A stretch of DNA of 64,000 nt from Antitrichia curtipendula (Eukaryota > Streptophyta > Bryopsida > Hypnales > Leucodontaceae). Location: positions 41,977,912 to 42,041,911 of the forward strand of contig OX579636.1 in assembly GCA_951230915.1 (NCBI GenBank). Direction: 5' to 3'. The notes beneath the pieces were generated by a model. That model worked only from the letters and a program-made list of their open reading frames with translations. It was not told the DNA's origin and did no database searches. Position 1 is the first letter of the stretch. Every line of letters begins with the position of its first letter. A program made the translations under genes and the position numbers. This document shows positions 35,468 through 46,809 of the stretch, piece after piece.

Positions 35468-38403
35468 TTTTACATTTGTCATAGGTTACATGGCATTGCA
35501 TCTATAGATGTTGACCTATCATTATTTTTGTGGCTTAATTCCTAAAAGCCGAAGGATTTTGGACAAAACACAAATGTGTTATAAAATATAAATTTTATAA
35601 CTTTCTTTGAAGTTTGCATCAAAGAAGATAATGTGAAGCATGGAAAATAGAAAGTATTTGTAAGGTCAAAATTACAAAATTGTTTTAAGGCCTTGTTCAA
35701 TAAATTGAGACAAGTTTGGGTTTCATTTTAATGCATTATATATTCAAAGTAAAATTAGTGTTCAATAAATTGAGAATCTTCAATAAATTAAAACTTAGAA
35801 TTGTTAAAATTCTATTTTATATTTTTTGCTACTACTAAAAAAAGAGGCTAAACCCTGCAATTAACAATTAATTTTAGATTCTCTTCAAATTAATTTTGAA
35901 AATATAACTTCAAAAATTCACCAAAAAAACAATTTCTATCTTTAGTATTTGATTTTTTTTTATTGATCAAAATTTTGTTTTCTATTGATTTGTGAAAAAA
36001 TGCATAAGTTCTATTAATGAGAACACCAACACGTTTTCCAAATAGTAAGTTTTTCAACACTTAGGGCAAGTTCTAAACACTTTGTGCTATTTTTGTTTGA
36101 CCATAACAATCATAGTTTTGAATATAAATATTGAAAGACAAGCCAATCTTCAAAATTTTTAAAAAAATTGAGTTTCTTTTTTTCCTCTAAAAATGTTGTA
36201 AAGTCAAACAACGACAATAAAATGGTCGCTTGAGCGCTTAGGAGTTTAATTGCCATGTTTTAGTGACATTAGTAATCAACCCTTGAGTAACTTGAGCAAC
36301 CATACATGGTTGCTCCAAACTTTTAGCTTGCTTGTGTGTAGGCTATTAAATTCCTTTGACCGTTTTAACATTTTTACACTCTATCATGGATTTGAATCTT
36401 TCAAATTGCTCAACTGAAACTGATATTGAATTCAAAGCTCATTACGTTACGTGAAAGCATTGGGTTACCCTAGTGCTACCTTGGACTAGGATGGATGTCG
36501 ATTAGTATGTATTTTTTCCCTTTCTTATTTAAGAATTTGTGAGTTTCCAAAAAACAGGCTTGATGATTATATTTGAGTTTGACATCAAGTGAACTAACAA
36601 ACAAAGCCTACTACTCCTAGATATTTATACATTTTTTAGGTCTCAAGAATTCTCTAAATTCATAAATTTCTTACAACAATAAGGTGGGGTTGAATTTACA
36701 TGATGTAATTGTGGTTGGAGATAGGTTCATCCAATTTCCTAATAAAAAATTCCTAATATTATTGCATTTGAGGTACTTTATAGAAATTCTTACTTTTTAG
36801 AAAAATTTAAGGTTTAATGAAATTAATTTTTTTATTGACTTCAATAATTCACAATTATTTCTAAGCTCTTTCAAAAATTGAAAATATATTATTGTGTATT
36901 CAATAAAATACACTCTTTTGATTAATTGATTAATTATTTTAAATTAAATTTTAAAAAAAATCATATCAAAAATCATATCAATTGTTAATTTATAATAGAT
37001 AAAATGAAGAAAAAACTTAAACAATAGAAAAAAATCCAGGCCTCTAGAGGGTTGCTTCAGAGCCCTCCAAGAAACCCATTGATTACATTTTTATAGACCT
37101 GACCTATACTTGCTCACCTTATGTTGCAATGTCAGATGCTTGCTAGTGGCTCAAAATTTGAGTACAAAGTGTTAAAAACATCAGGATTAAGGTACTCTAA
37201 TGCACTTTAATCCTAATTATTTAACATTTTGTATTCAAATGCATCTTGCACTCAAACCAAATTGTGCCAAAAAAAGACAAATGTTCAAAAATAATCCAAT
37301 GACCATCTACCACCAAATTTATTTTTTAGAATGGCAATGTAAAAGACCTACTTCATTGACATTTGGTGAGTATGAAGGGTGAAGAGGTTTCTTTTATAAA
37401 GAAATTGATTGTCCACCATGAATCCACAAAGGCTATGAATTTGACCCCTTAAGTTTGTAAAAGAATTGGATGTTTTATGTTTGAGAACTTGTGGAAATTT
37501 GTCCAATGATAGATGACTACACTTTAATTATTTATTAAATCTTGACAACGTCATATTTTAAATTCCAATTTTTTATAGAGAGTGATAAAAGTGAATATTC
37601 ATCATTTGATATTTTATGTTTGATTTTGAATTAGAAACAAAGTTGATATGAAGAATTTGAAAGCCCATGATTTGGGGGTGTTAGATTTTGCATATTGCTT
37701 CCTAGTTCTTGCAATTGAAACAAAAATGAAGGAACTCTAAAGATATAACGTGTCTTTGTATCAAGAGTTGAAGATTTGGATTCTTGCTAATATGGTAACT
37801 TCATAAAGGTAGTCATGAAGAATTTAGTGTACAAATATTTAAAGTAATTTGGAGACTTCATATCTCATAACTGGTTTGTCTTTTTCATTCATCAATTTTT
37901 TTGATGGTTTGTTAGTAAGTATTGCACATTTTAAGTGCAAGTTTAGTGGTTTCAACAAGGATGGCATTTTTGGGTATTTAGCCTATTGTAACAATACTAA
38001 AATCCAACAATTCTAAAATAATGCAAATTCACAAGATGCACTAGTTTGGAAAGTTCACATTATTTCAAATAAAATCAATAGAGTGTGTGATCTACATCAT
38101 TTTATATTGATGTGATTGTCATTCAACTTTCATCCATGACCACCTCAAACTTCATCCAAATACACACCAATCAAACTACTTCCATTTAAAATTTGTCCGA
38201 ATTCAAATAATTAGTATGAGAAAGTGTTAGACTATTCAAACTCTTGCCCTAATTGAAATAGCAATGTCAATATGAATAATTAGGTACAATCAGGTACTAA
38301 GTGTACAATTTACTGTTGGTGTGGTGGGTTTGTACAAAGAGATAAGAGATCCGCTAATATTAAAAACCCATTATTGAAGAGGGTTAGTAGGAAACTTGGG
38401 CAA
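35468..38403. other. AT-rich spacer without recognised genes
   Basis: The first part is the 3' flank of the preceding gene. The remainder contains long A and T runs and only short frames. Nothing could be matched to a gene or to a repeat elsewhere in the window. Confidence 0.5.
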
Positions 38404-38407
38404 TTAA

Positions 38408-38999
38408 CCCCTAAAATCCCATTTGTCCTCTTGGGGGACAATTTGGGTCCGGGTAGGTTCCTATTGTCTCAATTTGAAGTAAATTTTTTTGAGATTTTTT
38501 GAGGTTGTGTAGCTTTGCAAGAGCTTTGTGGATATATAAATTTTGTTTCAATCGGATGCTGGATGAAAAAGTTATGGCACAATGAGCAAGAAATGGAGAT
38601 TGGCGGGCAGCCCAAAAAAAATTACAAAAAGTCAAAAAAAAAAAATTGAATTTTTTCCCTGAAAGATTATGTTTTTACCTACACGTTAAGCTTTGATTCA
38701 TTCTATTTGGACTAGGGATGAGAAAGTGATGGACAATCTTAATTTTTTGGGCAATTTAAGCATCTTCTTGAAAAAAAAACTTTTTGTTCAACTTTGAATG
38801 CTAATATCTTCCAATCCGTACGGTGAAATTTGATGAAATTTTTACATGATCTCAGACAAGTTAAGTAAAAGATCCTATGGTTAAATTCAAAAAATAAAAT
38901 AAAATAAAATAAAATAAAATTTGGTTTTCTTAAGTGATTGCAGCAGAAGTGGTAGTTTTGAGTGGTTTTTGGCAGAAAACACCCTTGGGGTTTTAGGGG
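38408..38999 (+). mobile_element. Complete TTAA-type (piggyBac-like) non-autonomous element, 592 bp
   Basis: The ends are CCCCTAAAATCCC and, inverted, CCCCTAAAACCCCAAGGG. TTAA flanks both sides (38404-38407, 39000-39003). The left interior (gtcctcttgggggacaattt, aaagttatggcacaatgagc) matches the right end of 62741-63678 inverted, and the right interior matches that element's left end. The copy includes an (aaaat) microsatellite at about 38886-38920. No transposase frame is present. Confidence 0.75.
38886..38920 (+). repeat. (aaaat)n microsatellite
   Basis: About six consecutive aaaat units lie inside the TTAA-type element at 38408-38999. The sister element at 62741 has a run of T or A at the equivalent place but no pentamer array, so the microsatellite expanded after this copy inserted or diverged. 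Confidence 0.8.
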
Positions 39000-39003
39000 T
39001 TAA

Positions 39004-40192
39004 GAAGCTAATCACTGGAAAATTGACATCTAAGAAAATGCTCATGTAATTTTGCACTAATTTCAAGTACATCCTATTTGTAAGGTTGTGAGCAAGATAA
39101 CTACCGGTCAATTTTGCTTGGTAGCACAATTTTTGTCAAACACATCAAGCTGAAATATTTATTTTCTAGTAATTGACACCTGTTGAAGAGTTCCACTGCA
39201 AATTCATTTAAAATTTTGATTTGTTTGACACAGAGGGGCAATTGATTGATTTCAATGAAGGCAAAGGAGACATATAGCCTCATATTTTTTTCAATACCAT
39301 TTTTTCAAGGTTTACATCTTTCACATTACAGCAATGGCATTATCTCAACCCTGAACACTGATAACATATCATGTTTTGATCCAAGTGCCAAGTGGATTCC
39401 TCAACAAAATGTGCCAGATATTAAGGTAGGAATCAGGATTGCATCCAGAGCAGGTCCACTTTTCTAAAGGAAACATCACCATGACTAAGTTTCTATTACA
39501 AAAACCCTAGATTATATCAATTGTGAAAGAATGTGCATGCACATAAAATTAGATTGCATCAGGAAGCATTTAACAGAACTCTCATTCATTTACACTAAAC
39601 CAGCTAACATTTCAGTTGTCAGGCTCCTCAGAGCCTCTCTGCATTAGGCTGGCAAATCTCAAGTGTCGGCATCCAAAGCGTTGAGATTGCAACAAGGACA
39701 AAACTGTCAGCAAGACGCTGCAACAGATAGAACGGGTTCTAAGCGATGGCATATAAATTTGAGTCCTACCGCCGCCCTGTAACGACCGGTACCCAGAATT
39801 AAAAGGACCACAATAGAGACCTTTATGAGAAGCCTACAATAGGATGGTTACAGTAAAAACCGGATTGTTCCTCACCGGTGCTTGAATTGGTCTCTATTTT
39901 CTCGCGTCTCCTTCATTCGCTTGACGTAGTCGTTTCAAAATTTAGCCTACTCAAAGTGGTCGCTGTAGAAGGTAGCTCATGGATGTCCACTCCAATGTGA
40001 ACAAAACTGGAGGAAAAAGCCTACTGTTGGTTAATTCCGCAAACATGATCCAGACTTCATCCTGCTCAGGTGCTTCTGGTAATGCCGCAACTTGGCCTTC
40101 TGCAGTTTACCACCGTCTCACCAGCGACGTCAGAAGCTGCAGTCAAAAAGATAGACCTCCATCGTGAGTTTTAAACCAGATAAGTTTAAGAT
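39004..40192. other. Spacer downstream of the DUF3054 gene
   Basis: AT-rich to about 39.5 kb, then gene-like composition to 40.2 kb with short plus-strand frames (39979-40167) lacking any family signature. The second half may belong to the 3' flank or untranslated region of the minus-strand gene ending at 40498. Confidence 0.4.
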
Positions 40193-40361
40193 TTAGGGAC
40201 CTGTCTCCTATAGTAACAGCAACTCAACTATCCATACACTCGGTTGACCTTCAATTAGCAAGTGGTGTAAGCATGGCTTGGTTGATTACGGTCTATGGCT
40301 ACAGATCTTTGAATGGAAATGGAGTTGTCTACAACCTCCCACTTTGAAATTGCATAAGAAA
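40193..40361 (+). repeat. Dispersed gene-associated repeat, copy 2
   Basis: The order cctgtctcctatagtaac, agcaactcaact, ccttcaattagcaag, gtgtaagcatggcttgg, ggtctatggctacagatc, tttgaatggaaatggagt and ctacaacctcccactttgaa matches copies in the F-box and BTB genes. It lies 140-300 bases downstream of the DUF3054 stop codon, probably in its 3' untranslated region. This copy is the cleanest and could serve as the family consensus. Confidence 0.65.
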
Positions 40362-40497
40362 GTCATAAACAATTGATGCAAACAGTACCCTCTACTATAG
40401 CTATCCAGGGATGTATAGCTTCCAAGATCCTAATAGTGTTGAGCAATTTTGAAAAGGAGGACCGATATCTCTAAGTGGAGAATTTGTAGCATGTTTA

Positions 40498-41933
40498 TCA
40501 AATCCAAAAAAGTGAAGAACTGACTCCAGACAGACTGGTAAACCAAACCTCAAGGAACTCAAAGACGCCTCCTGAGCGATTGGCTGGTCTTTTCTCGACA
40601 GTGTTTCCGCCATTTGCAAAGACGTACACAAATGCCACTCGCCAACCAACCATGAGAAATAACAAGCTCCCCAAGGAAACCAGAATAAAAGCTTTTGCCG
40701 GGATATGAGATGTCACAATGCTTCTGATCACGAGTCCAAGCTGTCAACATGTGTACCAAAGTTATTGAGCACTTGTGATCAGCAAAGAGAGATCATCTGA
40801 TAAAAACTGATAGCAGGTGAAATATTCTACAAACATAGCATCAAAATCAGTTTCATACTACTAAACGAAAAGTTAACAAACGACTTCATTTTTTCTCTCA
40901 AATGTACATAACTAATTTCCAATTGTTAGCAGTTAGATTCTAGGTTTCAAAAACTTACAGGAACTCCCACAGCCCAGGACTTAAGAGCGGAAGTGGCAGC
41001 TCTAGATACACCATTCATCCCTTGTCCGTCAGGACCATAACCTCCCAGGAAAAAGCACCCCAAAAGCCATCCTGAAAACAGAAAAAAGGCAATATCAACA
41101 TTTTGCAGATACAGACCACAGATCAATCCTGAACTATGTCCAAATGCACATAATGTTCAAATATTCTCAAGGCTTTTCAACTGACCTGCTATGAAAGGAT
41201 CAGCCGTCCGTAAAGCATCCCAATTCAAAGTTGTCAGTCCGTGGCTAGCTCGACCGATGACAGCGAAGGTAATAAGCGCCACCAAATCACCCGCAGCTAG
41301 TACTCCCACACGCCTGCGTCCACAATCGCAAGACATGCACTCCAAGCTCAGGCGATGATCTTTTGCCAGATGCTACTAATTGACAGGACAGAGTAGAATG
41401 GAGGATAACGCGCACTACTGAATGGCTTTAAGATACTCAAAGTGAGCATAACAGGGTTCCGGGTTACTTCATTTATCATAAAACCGCCAGACAATTTATC
41501 GTTTCACACATATTGACAAGAGAAAATTTCCCAAGCAGGTGATAAAAAAAACAATAACGACGATAACGCACCCCCAGGAAAAGCTCGAGGATGCAGCTTC
41601 CCGATCAACCCTACCGACACCTTCCAGAGAGACGCGCTCATCTTCTACCAACACGGTCTCCATCGATCGCGTTTCTTCGGAGTCACCGACTGTGGGGTTT
41701 GCGGGAGTCGGCACGGTCTTCCTGCGCCTCAGTACAGGTCGGTTGACACTCGCCTTGTACTCCGAGGCTGAGGATTCGCCTTCTAACCCTGCCCTCGCTC
41801 TTCCACGCGGGTGGACGCGTAAGGAAGTGCATGCTGAGAAGCCTTTGGAATTCACCCGGGAGGAGTCGAAGGAAGAGAAGGCAAGCGTGGATTTGAGGCT
41901 GTACGTGGGGGCCTGCGCAGGGGCAGTCGCCAT
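40498..41933 (-). CDS. Chloroplast-targeted DUF3054 membrane protein
   Basis: Four exons, 41933-41572, 41313-41186, 41071-40959 and 40740-40498 (stop), encode 281 residues. Residues 1 to about 110 are rich in Ser, Ala, Thr and Arg with few acids at the start (MATAPAQAPTYSLKSTLAFS), as in a plastid transit peptide, with a variable linker after it. The DUF3054 domain follows: AAGDLVALITFAVIGRASHG, TADPFIAGWLLGCFFLGGYG, GMNGVSRAATSALKSWAVG, VPLGLVIRS and LLFLMVGWRVAFVYVF. Three or four hydrophobic segments indicate an integral membrane protein, by inference of a plastid membrane. The biochemical role of DUF3054 is unknown. Joins run across conserved motifs (IAG|GWLL and VGVP|LGLV), which supports them. 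ATG at 41933 is the first in frame. The tail after the domain (about 35 residues) is polar and ends FEFLEVWFTS. Confidence 0.92.
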
Positions 41934-43258
41934 GGTTGCTGCACCTCCTTGCAAATCTCAGACCTAAAACTACAATCACAACCAAGACTGGAATCAATCA
42001 ACCGCGACTTTCAATCCTTGTTGAATGCGCCGTGAAGTAGACTGCTGATGGAGATTGGAGTAATCAATCAAAACATTCAACCCCAACAGTTGTTTGAGGG
42101 CTCCAACTTTGGCGTTTATGCGGTCTACTCACAAAGATTGAAGAGGAGGTGAAAAGAATGCCCTTCAATTCAGACCTACCCAAACGAGAAGGGTAACACA
42201 AGTAACAACCAACACTTCATCTATCACACACAAGACTGTCATCTCTTCATTATCATTCCCTGTCGTAGACGTAGCATTCAACAAAGCCTGAAACCCACTA
42301 ATCAACCAAGCAAGCAATCAGCAGACTACAACGCCCCAATTGTGGAACCGCAACCCTAGAATTCAGGCTTCGCTTCGGATTTCGTCGCTGGTGCTCCAAC
42401 CATAGAATCTCTTATTACGACAGACTAAGTGGGAACGCGAAACAAGTTTCCTAAACCCTCTCACGGCTTCGTCAGGAATTCACCTCAATGGCCACAACCC
42501 TGGAGCTCCACACGCGCAGACCTTGAAGCACCGACTTGAGACGATTGTACTTGAATTTTGAACTCTGAGAGTCCCAAGTAGCTCCCAAGTTGAAGAACGA
42601 AACTGCAAATGAACCGCTGGTGATGTCGAAGACGTGGCGAATCACTTCTGTTGTGTGGGCTTGGGATCAATCAAGCGAATTGCCAGCGAAAACCTTCGCC
42701 ACATTGGAGTTGTGGTGGAGATTCCAGGGCCGCGATGATAGGGGCTCCTTCGGCACGGCATGAGAATGACTGTCCACCACCTTAGAAACGGTAACCAATA
42801 CTCATCACCTCAAGGGACTCACAGAGTCGATCCTCCTGTCACCGTGCTGACACTGACACTGAATTCTGGATGTTGGCAATTGAATTGGATTTTGAATTTT
42901 TGAATTTTTTGAATTTTAGGATTCTTGGTGCGTACTAGTATTCCTAGCACAAGTTTGGACAGAATTCATCTACGGCAATGAAAAACGGTGATGAGCATTT
43001 CAAACCGCACAAGAAAAAAACCCCTCTATGCAATGTTTTTCCAAAATTTGTACTTTGGAATGGGTTTTGTGTATTTTATTCAAAAAGTGCACGAATTGTG
43101 GGGACATATTGAGTGGGGGAATTTTTATTTATTGGGGTGGGTGGGTTGCTTTCATTGAGGCTTCAAAAGGAGAGACACCTAAAATCATCTGAATAAGGGT
43201 TTGAACAAAGTTCTTCGTATTGAATAGTAAAAACTTTTTTTATTAATCTTGCTTGCAT
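41934..43258. other. Promoter flank of the DUF3054 gene and spacer
   Basis: The segment to about 42.85 kb has gene-like composition with short frames on both strands and no recognised domain; it presumably contains the promoter and 5' leader of the minus-strand DUF3054 gene. Beyond 42.9 kb it becomes AT-rich. A divergent plus-strand gene was looked for and not found. Confidence 0.45.
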
Positions 43259-43262
43259 TTAA

Positions 43263-44186
43263 CCCCTAAAGGACCAACATGCCTTTTTTGGCAACATAGC
43301 AATTTTGGGTAGGTACGTGTGACTGGAGATTTTCACATTTTGGGCTGAAATTTTTATAGAAGGCGTGGACGAGGAATATCTTTCATATGCACCAAATTTC
43401 ATGACATTTGGAAATGCGAGTCAAAAGTTATGGCCAAATATGTTGTTTGTTTCTCAACTCGGGCAATTCGGGCAGATCAGAAAAAATCACTTTTTTCAAA
43501 AATAAAAATTTGAAATTGGTTTATTAGATTTATATATACGTGAAAAGCTTTGAATCATTCCATTCTGATCAATGAGTCAAACGTTATGAGGAATTTTAGT
43601 TTGTGGGCAATTATGGATTGTCTACTCTTAAATAAACTTTAAAGTCGTTTATTTCACTCAGTTTTCAATATTTTTCAAAAAAAATAAAATTTTAGGGTGT
43701 AGATTGTTTATTACAACATTGCAACCATTGGGATTAGCATTTTTCAATTCCATAATTAACTTCTTAACAATTTAGTGTTTTGAACCATTCTCTACTTCTT
43801 TCTACTTATTATTTTTTCCTATATGTTGTACAATTCCAAATAATTTGAAAATTTTCAAGCATGTAGCCAACTTGCCTTGAAGAATGAATCCAAAGAAGCA
43901 CAATCATTTTGGAATTTTTTTCATAATAATCTGACCTTGTGAAGTGCAGCTGCCCGGTTTTTCGCAGGGCCCAAAAAAGGACTTTTGCCACTTCAAATGC
44001 TAATAAATTCCAATCTACACGATGAAAATTTCTGAAATTTTTTCCACGTATTTTCAAACCAGAATACTACAAGATCCTACGGTTATATGTGTGCAAAAAT
44101 GATATTTTTCAAATATTTGGTACTTGTACTAGAAATGGCAGTTTTGGAGCATTTTTGGTGAGAACATAGTCAAGGAACTTTAGGGG
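43263..44186 (-). mobile_element. Complete TTAA-type (piggyBac-like) non-autonomous element, 924 bp
   Basis: It begins CCCCTAAAGGACCAACATG and ends GAACTTTAGGGG, with TTAA on both sides (43259-43262 and 44187-44190). It aligns end to end, in inverse orientation, with 57705-58638: for example the minus-strand peptide GQLHFTRSDYYEKNSKMIVL here and GQLPFTRSHLYEKMSKMMVT there come from the same bases. The shared frame is short and is not a known transposase. Confidence 0.8.
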
Positions 44187-44190
44187 TTAA

Positions 44191-45687
44191 AGGAATTCTA
44201 AATCTCCTTAGATACATTTTGTGGACACTATATGAATAATCTACAAATTTTTCGATTGCAAAATCCTTAGTTGAATTCTATTATATTCAAGATTGGGTAT
44301 GGCTTAGATCTAGTTTGCTCCTTGCAAAATGAATCATTCATTGTTTTCATCTCATAGGAATTCTTGGCATTGCAAGGCCATCTAAATTGCATATGTGTGA
44401 CTACTTCTATAGACTCAATTATGCAGAATCCCAATCATCAATTGATATTCTACACAAAGCTTTTTTGTCACACATTTTTCCATGCGTTTCTGTGGTTGCA
44501 ACAACGTAGTTCATCTTCAAATCATGACCTACCCATTGAGGTCAACACCCCTATTCTTCCAGTCAAAACTCTCGATCTTGACATTCACAACTTTTTGCTT
44601 GAATTCATGTAAGATGAGTCTCAACGTTCCAGGGTTAAAGGATTAGTGATACAATCATAATTATTGCGACATTCATGTAGTGAATTAGCCGCATATTAAG
44701 TGCAATGTATTCACATTATATGAGATGCCATCCATATATTAGTACATTGATTTGTCCTATTTGTGTGTTACAAAATGAAATTGCATATGGTAATACTAAA
44801 TATAATTATTAGTGTGCTATATAGTATACTAAATATCATTATTAGAGTAAAATCACATGGGATGTCATTGGTGGTCACAACTGACAGCTTGTGCTACATT
44901 GATTTATCATTTTAGTGAAGATGTAAAATTAATTTCACTATTGCAAAAATATATAGTTGTGAAAATTTGTACAACATAATAATATTTCAACCTATGCTAA
45001 TTCAAACTACTATGACCTTGTTCAAAGGAATTTTTTGGCACTATCAAAACTTCCTCAGATGAAAAAAATTAAGTATTTGGATGAAAATGTATAACATCCG
45101 AAAATAAAAATGCTTACAAAATTTTGGGTGGTACTTCTAGAAAAAAATTGATTGTATTAATAGACATTTGAGGCACATCATGAGACTAATGAAAGATTAA
45201 CACACAACTAATCACACTCTTTATTTACTGAGGTGAGTATTTCCATTCAAAGATCCCACCTTACTACCAAGGCATACAATATTTGTTAGTTTGTTAGTCT
45301 AAGCAAGTTCACCTAGCTATTGAGGCATTTCATTAAAGACTATATGAGGCATTTAGCTTCACCACTACATATATTTGTTCATTTCAACTTGTGATGTTGT
45401 TAGGTGCTAACATAATTTGTACACATTCGTTTGTTTGTTTTGTTTTAAGTGACAAGATAAATAGTATACATGTTAGGTAATGGTACTTAATATATGTGCA
45501 AATCCTTATTTCTAGCGCCAAACAAGTTTTCAATTAGACTATTAACACAACTAGGGAACATTGCAAGGTCATTGTATAGTCTTCATTATCTTCCCATTTC
45601 AAGATCCACATCAAACAACAATAGTGAATGGAGTTCCATTAGAGTAGAAAGGAAAACTTTTTTGAAGCCATGGCATCACAATAATAA
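44191..45687. other. AT-rich spacer
   Basis: No gene is called. A plus-strand frame of 82 codons at 44364-44612 and another of 67 at 45494-45697 lack family features; the second could be an eroded upstream part of the ubinuclein-like relic that follows. Confidence 0.4.
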
Positions 45688-46280
45688 TTCCATGTGAAAT
45701 TGAAGGAGGGTGAAACCACAATCGTTTCATGGAAGAAATTGGTGTTGAGTGCCAAAAGAAAGTTGGAGTTTAAAATGCCTTCAAATGTTGTAGCAAACAA
45801 TGGAGATGACAATGAAAATTGGAATATTGAAAAATTAAATAAGTATTTTGTGAAAGGAAAGATGAGGACAAACCATTTGAGGTTTTGTTTTTTTATCAAC
45901 CAAGGAGTACTTGAGAAGATTAGTGAGCCTTTTCCAATTGCAATTGTATACCCCTAAAAAACCCCAAATAGAATCCAAGAAAAACAAAGTAAGTGTACCT
46001 TTGCCACTTGAAGTTGTAGTACCTAAATAAAGTAAGTGCAAAGATCTTTTAAACAAAGAAGAAAAAGAAGTCAACAAAAAACAATGTCTTGTACAATACC
46101 GATAGTAAGACCAAGAGCCATGTCAAAACTTTGAAATTGAAATTGTAGAGCATAAAAAGAGACAATTCAAGAAATCTACAAGGACAAAAAAGAAAGTAAA
46201 GAAAGGCCAAAAAAAACTTGTACTAGAACAAAATCAAGAGCCATACCAAAACCTAGGAATAGGAAACAAGAAATAGAATA
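45688..46280 (+). pseudogene. Ubinuclein-like (HIRA/UBN complex) gene fragment
   Basis: From 45688 a 90-codon frame starts FHVKLKEGETTIVSWKKLV, which matches the conserved N-terminal block of plant ubinuclein (F-VEL--GETTIVSWKKL). After a gap it continues LNKYF, then CFFINQGVLEKISEP, matching the family's D-YF ... FF(V/I)N-G-LE-I-EP segment (the Hpc2-related domain). The intervening acidic stretch of ubinuclein is mostly missing. The frame ends at 45957; a one-base shift gives a lysine-rich peptide (PKKPQIESKKNKVSVPLPLE) with further stops to about 46280. Upstream there are two stops within three codons. Intact ubinuclein is a histone H3.3 chaperone subunit; this fragment lacks most of the protein and looks dead. 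The absence of introns in the visible part fits a retrocopy or a single captured exon. Confidence 0.6.
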
Positions 46281-46620
46281 TGAAAATTAAAGTGTGCTAA
46301 TCCCTTTACATCTTAAATCCTTTAACCATGGATTGGGATTAATCTTCAATTTTTTCCTTGTTTCAACTGTATTATAAATTAATGATATTTCACATTATAA
46401 TTTTTTTGAAGTCAAAGCTATGTGTTTTTGAAACTATATATTACATTTTTTAGGTCTTGAAAAGAAGCTAGAATTTTAATGAATTGTTAAAGATTTTTCC
46501 TACATGGAGTCAAAAATTCAAATCTATTACAAAGTATGCTAGATAATTTCAAAATTTTACAAAATGATACAAAAAAATTATATATCTTTGTTATAGTGGG
46601 GGGTAGGCAGTTACTGCCTC

Positions 46621-46664
46621 TTTTGGGTGCATTGTGTGACAAAAGTGTCACAATGCACCCAAAA
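46621..46664 (+). repeat. Perfect hairpin with 16-bp stem
   Basis: The sequence ttttgggtgcattgtg is followed after 12 bases by its exact reverse complement, and the loop itself can pair (gaca/tgtc). It is preceded at 46605-46619 by a 15-base palindrome aggcagttactgcct, similar to tggcagtaactgcca at 23673. It may be the end of a fold-back element; no target duplication was found. Confidence 0.7.
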
Positions 46665-46809
46665 TTCATTTTTTTAAATTAATTCTCCTGTACCCCCTAG
46701 GATTTTTTGAAATTAACTTTTAAATTTTCATACCCTCCCCCTTCCCCCTGCCTTCTTGTAATTTCTAGAAAGGAATGCAATTGACAAACAATATGGGATA
46801 AACAACATC

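Noticed and set aside
43809..44057. Minus-strand 82-codon frame conserved with the frame at 57872-58054
   Set aside because: The similarity is fully explained by both lying at the same position of two copies of one TTAA-type element; the frame is short, opens differently in each copy and resembles no transposase.
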